DNA from: CAZSXU01 sp964610505
GTDB lineage: Bacteria; Arandabacterota; Arandabacteria; JAGLYR01
DNA: 64,000 nt
Assembly (NCBI GenBank): GCA_964610505.1
Contig: CAZSXU010000019.1
Span: 16,329-80,328 of the forward strand
Direction: 5' to 3'
Part shown: positions 51,380-59,726 of the stretch, piece after piece
Numbering within the stretch: the stretch's first letter is position 1
Layout: each line of letters begins with the position of its first letter
Made by a program: the position numbers and the translations under genes
Notes under the pieces: generated by a model
Seen by the model: the letters and a program-made list of their open reading frames with translations, nothing else
Databases searched by the model: none
Told to the model about the DNA's origin: nothing

Positions 51380-53631
51380 GGAGAGATATCCTTGGGGAGG
51401 AACTCCTCCGAGCTGACCAGGACCTCACGCGCCTTGGAACCCTCGAAGGGCCCGACGACTCCGGCCTCTTCCAGCATGTCGATCAGCCGGGCGGCCCGCG
51501 CGTACCCGATCGTGAGTCTCCGCTGCAGGAGAGAGACCGAGCCCTGCTGGTGTTTGACGACCAGGCGAGCGGCTTCATCAAAGAGTTCATCCCGACCGCG
51601 AGGCCCGCTCTGCGTTTCCCGCTTCGCGAAGTCAACAAACGGTTCCGCCGGCGGCATCGTTTGCTGTCTGACGTGCTCGACCAGCCGTTCGATCTCGGCC
51701 AGAGAGAGGAAGCAGGCGTGCACCCGCTCCACGTCGCGCTTGCCCGAGGCCAGAAACAGCATATCGCCCTTTCCCAGAAGAGTCTCGGCGCCGTTTTGAT
51801 CCAGGATGGTTCGCGAGTCGGTCTTGGACGGAACCCGGAATGCCATTCGGCACGGAAAGTTCGCCTTGATCACCCCCGTGATCACATCCACCGAAGGACG
51901 CTGCGTCGCCAGGATCATGTGAATGCCGACGGCTCTGGCCATTTGCGCCAACCTGGCGATTGTGTTCTCGATGTCATTCGGCATGGCCAGCATCAGGTCG
52001 GCCAGCTCGTCCACGATGATGATGAGATACGGGAGCAGCCGGGGAGATTCTCCGCCCTCCTCTTCCTGCATCATACGCACCTTGGCATTGTAGCTCCCGA
52101 TGTCCCTCGCACCCACCCGCGCCAGAAGCTGATACCGGTTTTCCATCTCGGATACGGCCCACCGTAGCGCTCTCACCGCCGTCTTGGCGTCGCAGATCAC
52201 GGGGCATTTCAAGTGTGGGATACCGTTGTAGGGCGTCAACTCCAGCATCTTCGGATCGATCAGGATGAAACTCAGGTCCTGCGGCGTGGCCGAGAAAAGA
52301 AAACAGGCGATGATGGCGTTCAGACATACGCTCTTGCCCGACCCGGTCGAACCCGCAATCAGAAGGTGCGGCATGGATTCCAGATCCGCAACGACTGGCT
52401 GCCCCGAGATTCCCTTCCCGAGCGCGATCTTGAGCAGCGATTCGTGCTGGGTGAACTCCTCGGACGTGATGACCTCGGAGAGATACACGGTCGACGGTTT
52501 GTCATTGGGAATCTCGACTCCGATCGCTCCCTTTCCCGGAATCGGCGCAACGATGCGAACACTCGCCGCCTTCATCGCAAGGGCAAGATCGTTCCCCAAG
52601 TTGACCACCTGACCGACTTTGACCCCCGGAGACGGCTCCAGCTCGTAGCGAGTGATCACCGGACCGGGATGAACTTCGGTGACCCGCGTCTCGATCCCGA
52701 AGTTCCTCAGCTTCTCCACGAGAACATTGGCCCGTTCCAGAAGGGCATTCTCCTCCATTCCCACTTCGTTGGGCTTTGGAGGCTCCAGCATCGAGTACGG
52801 CGGCTGGATGTAGCTGCCTTCCCCCTGGGGAAGAGTGGGCCTGGCCGCCGGGCGCCGTGTCCCGCGCGCCCGCCGCGTCACGATTCTCGGCGCGCGGGGG
52901 ACTTCATTCAGGATCGACTCGTCCTGCTCCTCGTCGGTTTCCTCTTCCTCGTACTCCCCCTCCTCGTACTCCTCTTCGCTCTCCTCCCGCGCCCGCGCAT
53001 CGATCGGACCACCGTACGTGCCCGATCGATTCGATTTCCCCCGTCTCCATTTCGGCTTCGGCCAGGAGACCCCCCGGAAGGGCCGCCGCCATCTGGGTCG
53101 CGGGAATCGCAGGCGACCGAGAGGTGAAAACGCCCGGCCCAGATACTGGAACATGTTCGGCACGGCGAGGAGCATCAGCACCGTCAGCGAAGCAAGTAGA
53201 ACAAACGGCGCCACGGCGGCTCCGGCGTAGAGCGTCAGACGATCCCCTACGTATCCGCCCAGAAGCCCACCCACCCATCCGACCCGTATGAAATGCCCGA
53301 GCCCGGCAAGCACGGGAGCCAGAAAGAGAACGAACAGGCTCCAAAGAATCGTCTGCAGGTAGCCGGAGCGCCGGAACAGGCGGATTGCCCACAGGCCCAG
53401 CAGCACGGGAACCAGCCACGCCAGATACCCGAGCGATTCGATCAGGCGGGACGCCAGCGCCATCCCCACTTTGCCGGCCGCCCGCTCCGCGTCGCTGTCG
53501 AACGTGGGCCCCGTGATCCCGCGCCAGTGACAGAGGGCCAGCCAGATCCCGATCACGACCGCAGCCGAAAGCAGGATCACGCCTCCGATGCTGTGAATCC
53601 GACCTCCACCTCTGCCTCTTCGCCTAGCCAC
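51376..53631 (-). CDS. ftsK: DNA translocase FtsK
   Basis: Septal DNA pump of 751 aa for chromosome dimer resolution and segregation. About four N-terminal membrane helices (~15-165) are followed by a short acidic linker (EESEEEYEEGEYEEEETDEE), then the motor: alpha domain, Walker A IAGSTGSGKSVCLN, Walker B LIIIVDELADLML, RVPSKTDSRTILDQNGAETLLGKGDM-type loop, and the C-terminal winged-helix gamma domain (ARLVVKHQQGSVSLLQRRLTI). Start is GTG at 53631 after AGGAAGG. It is shorter than E. coli FtsK because the linker is brief. Confidence 0.94.
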   Translation of the reverse strand: MARRRGRGGGRIHSIGGVILLSAAVVIGIWLALCHWRGITGPTFDSDAERAAGKVGMALASRLIESLGYLAWLVPVLLGLWAIRLFRRSGYLQTILWSLFVLFLAPVLAGLGHFIRVGWVGGLLGGYVGDRLTLYAGAAVAPFVLLASLTVLMLLAVPNMFQYLGRAFSPLGRLRFPRPRWRRPFRGVSWPKPKWRRGKSNRSGTYGGPIDARAREESEEEYEEGEYEEEETDEEQDESILNEVPRAPRIVTRRARGTRRPAARPTLPQGEGSYIQPPYSMLEPPKPNEVGMEENALLERANVLVEKLRNFGIETRVTEVHPGPVITRYELEPSPGVKVGQVVNLGNDLALAMKAASVRIVAPIPGKGAIGVEIPNDKPSTVYLSEVITSEEFTQHESLLKIALGKGISGQPVVADLESMPHLLIAGSTGSGKSVCLNAIIACFLFSATPQDLSFILIDPKMLELTPYNGIPHLKCPVICDAKTAVRALRWAVSEMENRYQLLARVGARDIGSYNAKVRMMQEEEGGESPRLLPYLIIIVDELADLMLAMPNDIENTIARLAQMARAVGIHMILATQRPSVDVITGVIKANFPCRMAFRVPSKTDSRTILDQNGAETLLGKGDMLFLASGKRDVERVHACFLSLAEIERLVEHVRQQTMPPAEPFVDFAKRETQSGPRGRDELFDEAARLVVKHQQGSVSLLQRRLTIGYARAARLIDMLEEAGVVGPFEGSKAREVLVSSEEFLPKDISP

Positions 53632-53652
53632 CGCCCATCCTTCCTCTGCGAA

Positions 53653-53687
53653 TCTCCAATCCCCATGCTCTATCTTCTATTCCCGAT
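53653..53687. repeat. Degenerate 7-bp tandem repeat at thiE 3' end
   Basis: Five heptads on the plus strand: TCTCCAA, TCCCCAT, GCTCTAT, CTTCTAT, TCCCGAT. The period is seven with a conserved pattern rather than identity; a sixth, weaker unit may follow. The thiE stop (53677-53679) lies inside it. Confidence 0.6.
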
Positions 53688-54315
53688 TTCTTCGCGTCTC
53701 CTCGATCGCATCCACGTACCTCCGGACGTTCTTCTCGATCGCGTCGGCTCCGAAAATCCCCGAGATGACGGCCACACCGTCGGCGCCCGCGGAGATGACT
53801 TCGGGCACGTGCGTCGGCAGGATCCCACCGATCGCGATCAAGGGCCCGCGAACCACCTTGCGAACGGACGAAATGAGCCGAACCCCTCCGGCCGGTCCGG
53901 TCTTCTTCGATGGCGTCGCGAACACGGGCCCGATCGCCACATAGGTGGCGCCACTCCGCTCGGCCGCCTCCGCTTCGGCACGATCATGCGTCGAAACACC
54001 CCAGATCCACCCTCGGGGACCCAAGCGGCGGACATCGTCCAGCGCCGGATCTCCCTGCCCCAGGTGAACACCGTCGGCGCCCGTCACCAGGGCCACGTCC
54101 ACCCGGTCGTTCACCAGTACAGGAACGGCCCTCGCCCGGCACATGTCCACGATGCGCTTCGTCTCCCACACCAGCTGCCGCGCCGAGACCGTCTTCCGCC
54201 TCACCTGGAGAACCTTGATGCCGCCCGCCAGGGCCTGGTCCACCGCATGCAACAGAGCGCCGGACTCCGGGCCGTCGGGAGTAATCGCGTACAGGGACCA
54301 GTCGATCGGCTGCAT
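53677..54315 (-). CDS. thiE: Thiamine-phosphate synthase
   Basis: TIM-barrel enzyme of 212 aa that joins HMP-PP and thiazole phosphate to thiamine phosphate. Motifs are LYAITPDG at the start, VLQVRRKTVSAR (usually QxRxK), VLVNDRVDVAL, ADGVHLGQGD, WGVSTHDRAEA and YVAIGPVFATPSKK, with AIGGILP and GVAVISGIFGA near the end. The C-terminal RRNRE comes from a 7-bp repeat tract. It is 75 bases downstream of thiD2. I prefer the ATG at 54315 over upstream frame continuation. Confidence 0.92.
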   Translation of the reverse strand: MQPIDWSLYAITPDGPESGALLHAVDQALAGGIKVLQVRRKTVSARQLVWETKRIVDMCRARAVPVLVNDRVDVALVTGADGVHLGQGDPALDDVRRLGPRGWIWGVSTHDRAEAEAAERSGATYVAIGPVFATPSKKTGPAGGVRLISSVRKVVRGPLIAIGGILPTHVPEVISAGADGVAVISGIFGADAIEKNVRRYVDAIEETRRNRE

Positions 54316-54390
54316 GCCCGTGGGTCTCCTCCGACGCCGCTGCCTGCGGCTCGAGTTCCAGAGGCGGCCGTGCCTCCACAAACGAACCTC

Positions 54391-54810
54391 TCACGCGCCC
54401 ACGGCGCACATGATGTCCTTCTCCAGAGTGTAGACCGAGTAGCGAAGATCTTTCAACCGCGAAGCGATGGTTTCGTCCACTAGTTTTGAGAACTCCTCCA
54501 AAACCCGAAGCGCTTCTTGAACCCGCCGGGCGTTGGCCACAGTAATCGTCCCGATCTCATTTCGCCGTCCCTCGTCCCCTGCGAATCCCCGCCGCCCCAC
54601 ATCCTTTTCGCTGTCGCGCGCCGCTTCCAGAGAGGAGACGTCCGCTCGGAGTGCATTCACGGAACGGGTGATTTCATGTCGAACCGTCTTCGCTCTCGAC
54701 CGGAGATCCTCGTCGTCGAGCACGAAGCGCGCGACGTCTTCCAGAACCCGAAGCCCTTCTCGAGCCCGATTCGCGTTGGCATCGATGATTCTCAGGATGG
54801 GTTCTTTCAA
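54391..54810 (-). CDS. thiD2: ThiD2-type hydroxymethylpyrimidine phosphate kinase
   Basis: Small helical protein of 139 aa matching the ThiD2 family, which often occurs as an N-terminal extension of ThiE and is known as a monofunctional HMP-P kinase that replaces ThiD. Key blocks are RIIDANANRAREGLRVLEDV, ARFVLDD, LRHEITRSV-like VRHEITRSVNALRADV, and the second repeat-like TVANARRVQEALRVLEEFSKL. The TTG at 54810 has an ideal AAAGGGGG site six bases before it; another TTG at 54855 adds 15 residues. Here it is a separate gene just upstream of thiE. Confidence 0.85.
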   Translation of the reverse strand: MKEPILRIIDANANRAREGLRVLEDVARFVLDDEDLRSRAKTVRHEITRSVNALRADVSSLEAARDSEKDVGRRGFAGDEGRRNEIGTITVANARRVQEALRVLEEFSKLVDETIASRLKDLRYSVYTLEKDIMCAVGA

Positions 54811-54870
54811 GGATACCCCCTTTGGGGGGACGCCCGGCGGCCGATCGTCGCGCAACGCGCGCGACAGAAT

Positions 54871-55659
54871 TCATCGACCGGACTTGGGGAGTGAGTTGGA
54901 GACGCCGGGGAGGCCGTTCTCTTCCGGCAAAGCGGTTTCGTTCCTTCGAATCCGGCCCTGCTGGACGATGGGTACGACGGAGAGGGCGTCCACCGCGGCG
55001 CACACGAGGAGATCCTCGTTGAATCCGAGAGAGCCCAAATACTTCCCATGCTCACAGTTCTGTAGGAGCGTTGCCGTATCGAGGGGATTGGATCGGTAGA
55101 TAATCTCCGCCGCCCCTGCGCTGTCGCTCAGTTCCAGGTCATTCCCAAGATGATCCTTGAGCCGCGCGACGATCATCCCGGCACAGACCGCGTCTTCCAT
55201 CGAGAACCGTCCAAACTTGCCGGCGCAAACGAGACCCAATCCCTCTTCCGCTCGCAGCAGATGCTCGACAACGGCAGACACATTCACAAGTCCCGCCACG
55301 ACGACCTCTTTGGCCGCCTCGCAAAGCGTTATAGCCTTCGTCCCGTTCGTCGTCGTAAGCAGGAGGGTCTTCCCGGCCACGCGGTCCTCGGTGTATTCTT
55401 GAGGAGAGTTGCCCAGGTCGAAACCGTCGATGCGCTTCCCCTCCCGCTCTCCACACAGGAGCACACCTTCCTCCCCCAGTTTCATCGCCAGCGAGGTGGC
55501 GGCTTCGATGCTGACTACGGGGATGATTCGCGCCGCTCCTCCGGCGTACGCAAAGGCAATGCTGGTCGAAGCCCGAAGGACATCGACCACGGCAACGGTG
55601 AGCCCCTTGGGTTTCTGCAGCTCCAGACCCTGCGGTGCGAACAGGACGTCGATTCTCAT
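54871..55659 (-). CDS. comB: ComB-family 2-phosphosulfolactate phosphatase
   Basis: Protein of 262 aa with the ComB fold: MRIDVLFAPQGLE, VVDVLRASTSIAFAYAGGA (catalytic Asp/Arg/Ser), CGEREGKRIDGFDLGNSP, LLTTTNGTKAI and FSMEDAVCAGMI. In methanogens ComB dephosphorylates phosphosulfolactate for coenzyme M; many bacteria carry ComB without that pathway, and its role there is unsettled. No comA or comC is in the window. It precedes thiD2 by ~60 bases, but a thiamine link is only suggested by position. Confidence 0.88.
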   Translation of the reverse strand: MRIDVLFAPQGLELQKPKGLTVAVVDVLRASTSIAFAYAGGAARIIPVVSIEAATSLAMKLGEEGVLLCGEREGKRIDGFDLGNSPQEYTEDRVAGKTLLLTTTNGTKAITLCEAAKEVVVAGLVNVSAVVEHLLRAEEGLGLVCAGKFGRFSMEDAVCAGMIVARLKDHLGNDLELSDSAGAAEIIYRSNPLDTATLLQNCEHGKYLGSLGFNEDLLVCAAVDALSVVPIVQQGRIRRNETALPEENGLPGVSNSLPKSGR

Positions 55660-55804
55660 GCTGTCTTGACCTCTCCGTGATTTACGGATTCCTGGCGGAT
55701 GCGCCTCACGGACCACCCGAGCAAGGGTCCATCCACCGGCGGAGTCGTCTCGGGTTCTCCTCTGCTCCGCCGTCATCCCGAGGGTATCCGTCCCGAAACC
55801 CGTG

Positions 55805-57160
55805 TTACGAGACCGCCGTCTCCATTTCCATCGAGTCTATGAAACCCGTGTGGACATCGCCTCGAACGAATCGTTCGTCCGCAAGCACGCGCTGGTGAAA
55901 CGGCAGCGTGGTCGAGATTCCCTCGACCACGCATTCATCCAGACAGCGCCGCATCCGCTGGATGGCCTCCCCACGGTCCCGGCCGAACGTGATCAACTTC
56001 GCCAGCAGCGCGTCGTAGTAGGGATAGACGATGTACTCCGGGTACGCGTGCGTATCGACGCGCACCCCCGGACCGCCCGCCACATGGAACGTCGAGATCT
56101 TCCCCGTGGACGGAGCGAAATTGCGGGAGGGATCTTCCGCATTGATGCGGCACTCGATCGCATGTCCCCGAATGTCGATGTCGTCCTGCGAGACCTCCAA
56201 AGGCTCGCCGGCGGCCGCCCGAATCTGCATCTTCACTAGATCGAGCCCCGTGACGCACTCCGTGACGGGATGTTCGACCTGAATTCGCGCGTTCATCTCG
56301 ATGAAGTACACGTCTCCGGAGTCCGTCAAGAGAAACTCCACCGTGCCCGCACCCGCGTATCCCACGGCGCCGGTCCCTCGAATCGCCAGCTCGCCCAGGC
56401 GGGTTCTCAACTCTTCATTCACCGCGGGGGAGGGCGCCTCTTCGATGAGTTTCTGGTAGCGGCGCTGGATGCTGCACTCGCGTTCGCCCATGTGGACGAT
56501 GTGCCCGTGATCGTCCGCCATGACCTGCACCTCGATATGGCGCGGGCAGTCCACATACTTCTCGATATACACGGCCGTCGAACCAAAGGCGGCTCCCGCC
56601 TCGGATCGCACGACCGTGAGCAGGTCCCGAAGGATGCCGGCGTCGCGGGCGATCTTCATCCCGCGTCCGCCCCCTCCGTGCGTGGACTTGAGGAGCACCG
56701 GGTACCCCAGGCTCTCCGCCGTTTTCAGGGCTTCGGTCTCGTTCTCCAGGTTCGAGGACATTCCCGGCACCACGGGGATGCCGGCCTCCGTCATCACCAG
56801 CCGAGCCCTGACCTTGTCTCCGACATTGCGAATGGCCTCCGGCGGCGGACCGATGAAGCGAATGTTACAGGATTCACAGACCTCGGCAAAGTCGGCGTTT
56901 TCCGCCAGGAAGCCGTATCCGGGATGAATGGCGTCCGCGTTGGTAATTTCGGCGGCCGCGATGACCGCGGGGATATTCAGATAGCTCTTGATCGCCGGAC
57001 CCGGTCCGATGCAGACGTACTCGTCGGCGAACCGGACGTGGAGCGAGTCCGAGTCGGCTTCAGAGTGTATCGCGACGGTCGCGATGCCCATCTCTCGACA
57101 GGCCCGAATCACGCGGAGCGCGATCTCCCCCCGGTTCGCAATCAGGATCTTCCGGAACAT
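55805..57160 (-). CDS. accC: Biotin carboxylase subunit of acetyl-CoA carboxylase
   Basis: ATP-grasp enzyme of 451 aa that carboxylates biotin on AccB. The N-terminus FRKILIANRGEIALRVIRAC, the Gly-rich ATP loop STHGGGGRGMKIA, ECSIQRRYQKLIEEAPSPA, and the catalytic FIEMNARIQVEHPVTE are all canonical. Length matches E. coli AccC (449 aa). It starts two bases after the pilT stop, so accB, pilT and accC form one unit. accA and accD are not in the window. Confidence 0.96.
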   Translation of the reverse strand: MFRKILIANRGEIALRVIRACREMGIATVAIHSEADSDSLHVRFADEYVCIGPGPAIKSYLNIPAVIAAAEITNADAIHPGYGFLAENADFAEVCESCNIRFIGPPPEAIRNVGDKVRARLVMTEAGIPVVPGMSSNLENETEALKTAESLGYPVLLKSTHGGGGRGMKIARDAGILRDLLTVVRSEAGAAFGSTAVYIEKYVDCPRHIEVQVMADDHGHIVHMGERECSIQRRYQKLIEEAPSPAVNEELRTRLGELAIRGTGAVGYAGAGTVEFLLTDSGDVYFIEMNARIQVEHPVTECVTGLDLVKMQIRAAAGEPLEVSQDDIDIRGHAIECRINAEDPSRNFAPSTGKISTFHVAGGPGVRVDTHAYPEYIVYPYYDALLAKLITFGRDRGEAIQRMRRCLDECVVEGISTTLPFHQRVLADERFVRGDVHTGFIDSMEMETAVS

Positions 57161-57162
57161 AT

Positions 57163-58272
57163 CTAGCGATCAAACCCCTTCCAGGTTTGGTCCGCGCTGG
57201 CTTCGATTCCCTTGGCGCGCAATTCGAATTCCGACGGGCTGGAGCTGTAGCCCCGGGCCGTGTCGAAATCGATCTTCTCCGCCCGGTGGAGCTTCATCAA
57301 CGCCTGGTCAAAGGTCTGCATCCCGTATTGCTCCGCACCCTCCTGAATGGTTGTGCGGATCAGGTGCGTCTTGCCGGAATCGATGAGGTAGTCTCGAATC
57401 GCACCGGTCACGACCATGATTTCGACCGCCGGGATCCGTCCCTCCGTGTCCGAGCGGGGCACCAGCCGGAGGCAGATGATCGCCTCCAGACAACTGGACA
57501 GCAGGAAGCGAATCTCGTCGTGCTGGTGGGGCGGGAAGAAGGAGATCAGGCGGTTGATGGTCTGCATGGCGTCCACCGTGTGGAGCGTGCTCAGGACCAG
57601 GTGGCCGGTGTTGGCGGCCGTGATCGCGATCCCCATGGTCTCGGCGTCCCGGATCTCCCCGACCATGATCACGTCGGGATCCTGACGGAGCGCGTGACGC
57701 ACGGCGTCCGAAAACGTTTGCGTATCCACCCCGACGTCGCGCTGGATAATGGTGCTTTTCTCATTGCGGTGGAGGAACTCGATGGGATCCTCAATCGTAA
57801 TGATCCGCCTCGCCTCGTTCTTGTTGATATGTTGAATCATCGACGCCAGCGTGGTGCTCTTTCCGCTCCCCACGCTCCCGGTAACCAGCACAAGACCCCG
57901 GGGTTTTCGAGAGAGATCCGCCAGCTGCGGCGGCAAGCTCAGATCCTCCAGGGCCGGCACTTGCGTCGGGACACATCTGAGAACCGCGGCCACCGATCCC
58001 CGCTGCCGGAACAGGTTCGCCCGAAATCGCCCGAGATTCGGCACACCAACGGCGAAGTCCACCTCGCTCTTTTCCTCGAACTGGCGACGCTGGCGCGGGT
58101 TCATCAGCTCGTCGGCAATATCCGTAAGCTCCTGGGGCGTAAGCGCCGGGCCATCCAGGAGCACGATCCGCCCGCTCACCCGAATGCTGGGGGGCGAGCC
58201 CGCTTGCAGGTGCACGTCCGACGCCTTCTTGGCCGCCGCCTCCCTCAACAGATGTTCAATCTCCACAGCCAT
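57163..58272 (-). CDS. pilT: Type IV pilus retraction ATPase PilT
   Basis: Secretion ATPase of 369 aa that depolymerises type IV pili for twitching or DNA uptake. Walker A is GSVGSGKSTTLASM, the Asp box is IITIEDPIEFLH, Walker B is DVIMVGEIRDAETM, the His box is GHLVLSTLHT, and the retraction-specific motif AIRDYLIDSGKTHLI is present. I use the ATG at 58272, four bases after the accB stop; the longer frame is a shadow of accB. No other pilus gene is in the window. Confidence 0.93.
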   Translation of the reverse strand: MAVEIEHLLREAAAKKASDVHLQAGSPPSIRVSGRIVLLDGPALTPQELTDIADELMNPRQRRQFEEKSEVDFAVGVPNLGRFRANLFRQRGSVAAVLRCVPTQVPALEDLSLPPQLADLSRKPRGLVLVTGSVGSGKSTTLASMIQHINKNEARRIITIEDPIEFLHRNEKSTIIQRDVGVDTQTFSDAVRHALRQDPDVIMVGEIRDAETMGIAITAANTGHLVLSTLHTVDAMQTINRLISFFPPHQHDEIRFLLSSCLEAIICLRLVPRSDTEGRIPAVEIMVVTGAIRDYLIDSGKTHLIRTTIQEGAEQYGMQTFDQALMKLHRAEKIDFDTARGYSSSPSEFELRAKGIEASADQTWKGFDR

Positions 58273-58276
58273 CGCC

Positions 58277-58735
58277 CTACTTCTTGCTCGCGGTGCTCTT
58301 CTCCCGAGGATCAACCCAGAACAGAGCCTGGCCGTACTCGACCGGCTCGGTGTTCTCGACCGCGACCGAGACCACCCGCCCAGCGACGTTGGACTGGATT
58401 TCATTCATGACTTTCATCGCTTCCACGATACAGACGACCTGCCCGAGCTCGACTTCTTCATTGATCTCCACGTAGGGTTCCGCGTCCACGGCCGGCGCCC
58501 GGTAGAAGGTCCCGACGATGGGCGCCTCGATCGACACCAAACCCTGCGCCTCCTCCGCCGATTCCCCCGACATCGGGACCGCCGAGCGCTCGGGGATAAC
58601 GGGTTCCATCCTCAGAGGAGCGGGATCGGCGCGCCGCCGGATTCGAAACCGCCGCTCTCCCTCCGATACCTCGATTTCCTCGAGGTCGTGTTCTTCTGCG
58701 ATCCGGATCAGTTCTTCGAGTCTGTCTTCGTCCAT
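58277..58735 (-). CDS. accB: Biotin carboxyl carrier protein of acetyl-CoA carboxylase
   Basis: BCCP of 152 aa. The C-terminal biotinyl domain has VEAMKVMNEIQSNV with the biotinylated Lys108 and the thumb-like TFYRAPAVDAEPYVEINEEV. The N-terminal ~35 residues (RLEELIRIAEEHDLEEIEV) are the usual AccB helical region, followed by a Pro-rich linker. GGGGCAGGGGA precedes the ATG. Its start overlaps the TPR gene by 28 bases. Confidence 0.95.
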   Translation of the reverse strand: MDEDRLEELIRIAEEHDLEEIEVSEGERRFRIRRRADPAPLRMEPVIPERSAVPMSGESAEEAQGLVSIEAPIVGTFYRAPAVDAEPYVEINEEVELGQVVCIVEAMKVMNEIQSNVAGRVVSVAVENTEPVEYGQALFWVDPREKSTASKK

Positions 58736-59505
58736 TCCCCTGCCCCTTCACTCGCGGCCTGGTCTCCGGTTCCACTTCCGGCAAGACCCGCCCTCCTCTC
58801 CGCACCCCGCGGACGCCCCGACATCTCGCCGGACGCGTTGCCGGCTTCCGCCGCCTCCGCGATCCGACGTTTCAATTGGGCCGTCTTTCCGACCAGCAAA
58901 CTTGCGTCGGGATACTTCTCAACCAAAGAGTCGTAGATCCGAAGAGCCGCGTCGAGAATCCCCTGCTCCTCGCAGATTCCCGCCATCGTGACCGTCTCGA
59001 ACTCATCCTGGAGGCGGAGATCGGAAGCTTCGAGGATTTCCTCGGGTGTCATCGAGCCTCGCACGATACCGGCGGCTTCCTCCGCAAGATCGGGTCTCGC
59101 CGCGTCACTCTTTCCGAGGCGCAGGATCCGGTCGGCCATGCGGGCGTCTTCGCTTTCACCTCCCGCAGCGGCCGCTCGCTCGTACATGGCGCCCGCCTCC
59201 TCGGCCAACCCCTCCAATGCAAGAGTGTCCCCGAGCAACAGGAGTGCTCGAGCATTCTCGCCGTCCAGCTCGACCGCCTTCCCGAGATGCTCCAATGCCC
59301 GGGAAGGTTCCCCCATCTCCAGGAAACACCGCCCGAGCACGAAGTGGGCACTGGAGTACGACGGACTCCGTGCCACGCATCGATGCCCCAGCTCGAGCGC
59401 CGCCTCGTACCGCCCGCCGGACCTTTCGGTCTCCGCACGAGCCGCAAGGGTTCCCACCCTGACCTCAAAGTCCTCGGCGGATGTCACGTCCGGACTCACG
59501 CTCAT
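58708..59505 (-). CDS. TPR-repeat protein
   Basis: Soluble protein of 265 aa with tetratricopeptide repeats, for example YEAALELGHRCVARSPSYSSAH, FLEMGEPSRALEHLGKAVEL, DGENARALLLLGDTLALEG and ILDAALRIYDSLVEKYPDAS. The C-terminal ~50 residues are Gly/Ser/Ala-rich and disordered-looking. It is a first gene after a promoter and overlaps accB; TPR proteins usually scaffold complexes, and one next to pilT could relate to pilus assembly, but this is speculative. The ATG at 59505 has only a weak ribosome site. Confidence 0.8.
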   Translation of the reverse strand: MSVSPDVTSAEDFEVRVGTLAARAETERSGGRYEAALELGHRCVARSPSYSSAHFVLGRCFLEMGEPSRALEHLGKAVELDGENARALLLLGDTLALEGLAEEAGAMYERAAAAGGESEDARMADRILRLGKSDAARPDLAEEAAGIVRGSMTPEEILEASDLRLQDEFETVTMAGICEEQGILDAALRIYDSLVEKYPDASLLVGKTAQLKRRIAEAAEAGNASGEMSGRPRGAERRAGLAGSGTGDQAASEGAGEWTKTDSKN

Positions 59506-59608
59506 CCTGTGAAGGCCCGGGGCGCGCCCCAATCCCTCGCACGGCCGCCCCCTGTTTCGGTGCACCACGGTTGGGCGGGGCTCCTGAGACCCCGCATGCG
59601 TGGGACGA

Positions 59609-59637
59609 AGCGTATCAGAGGAAATCGAGAGTGTCAA
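59609..59637 (-). promoter_or_regulatory. Extended -10 promoter of TPR-accB-pilT-accC operon
   Basis: Minus-strand TTGACA (59632-59637), 17-bp spacer, TACGCT (59609-59614), preceded by TGA to give the TGN extended -10 motif. A stable hairpin (arms GCGGGG and CCCCGC) follows in the ~100-base leader. Confidence 0.55.
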
Positions 59638-59726
59638 GAACGATTGGGAGGCGGATCTCCGGGACCCGATCCCGAGGATCGATCCGGCGGGCCCGCGGAA
59701 CCGACGCCGCGCGTCTTCCCACGACC

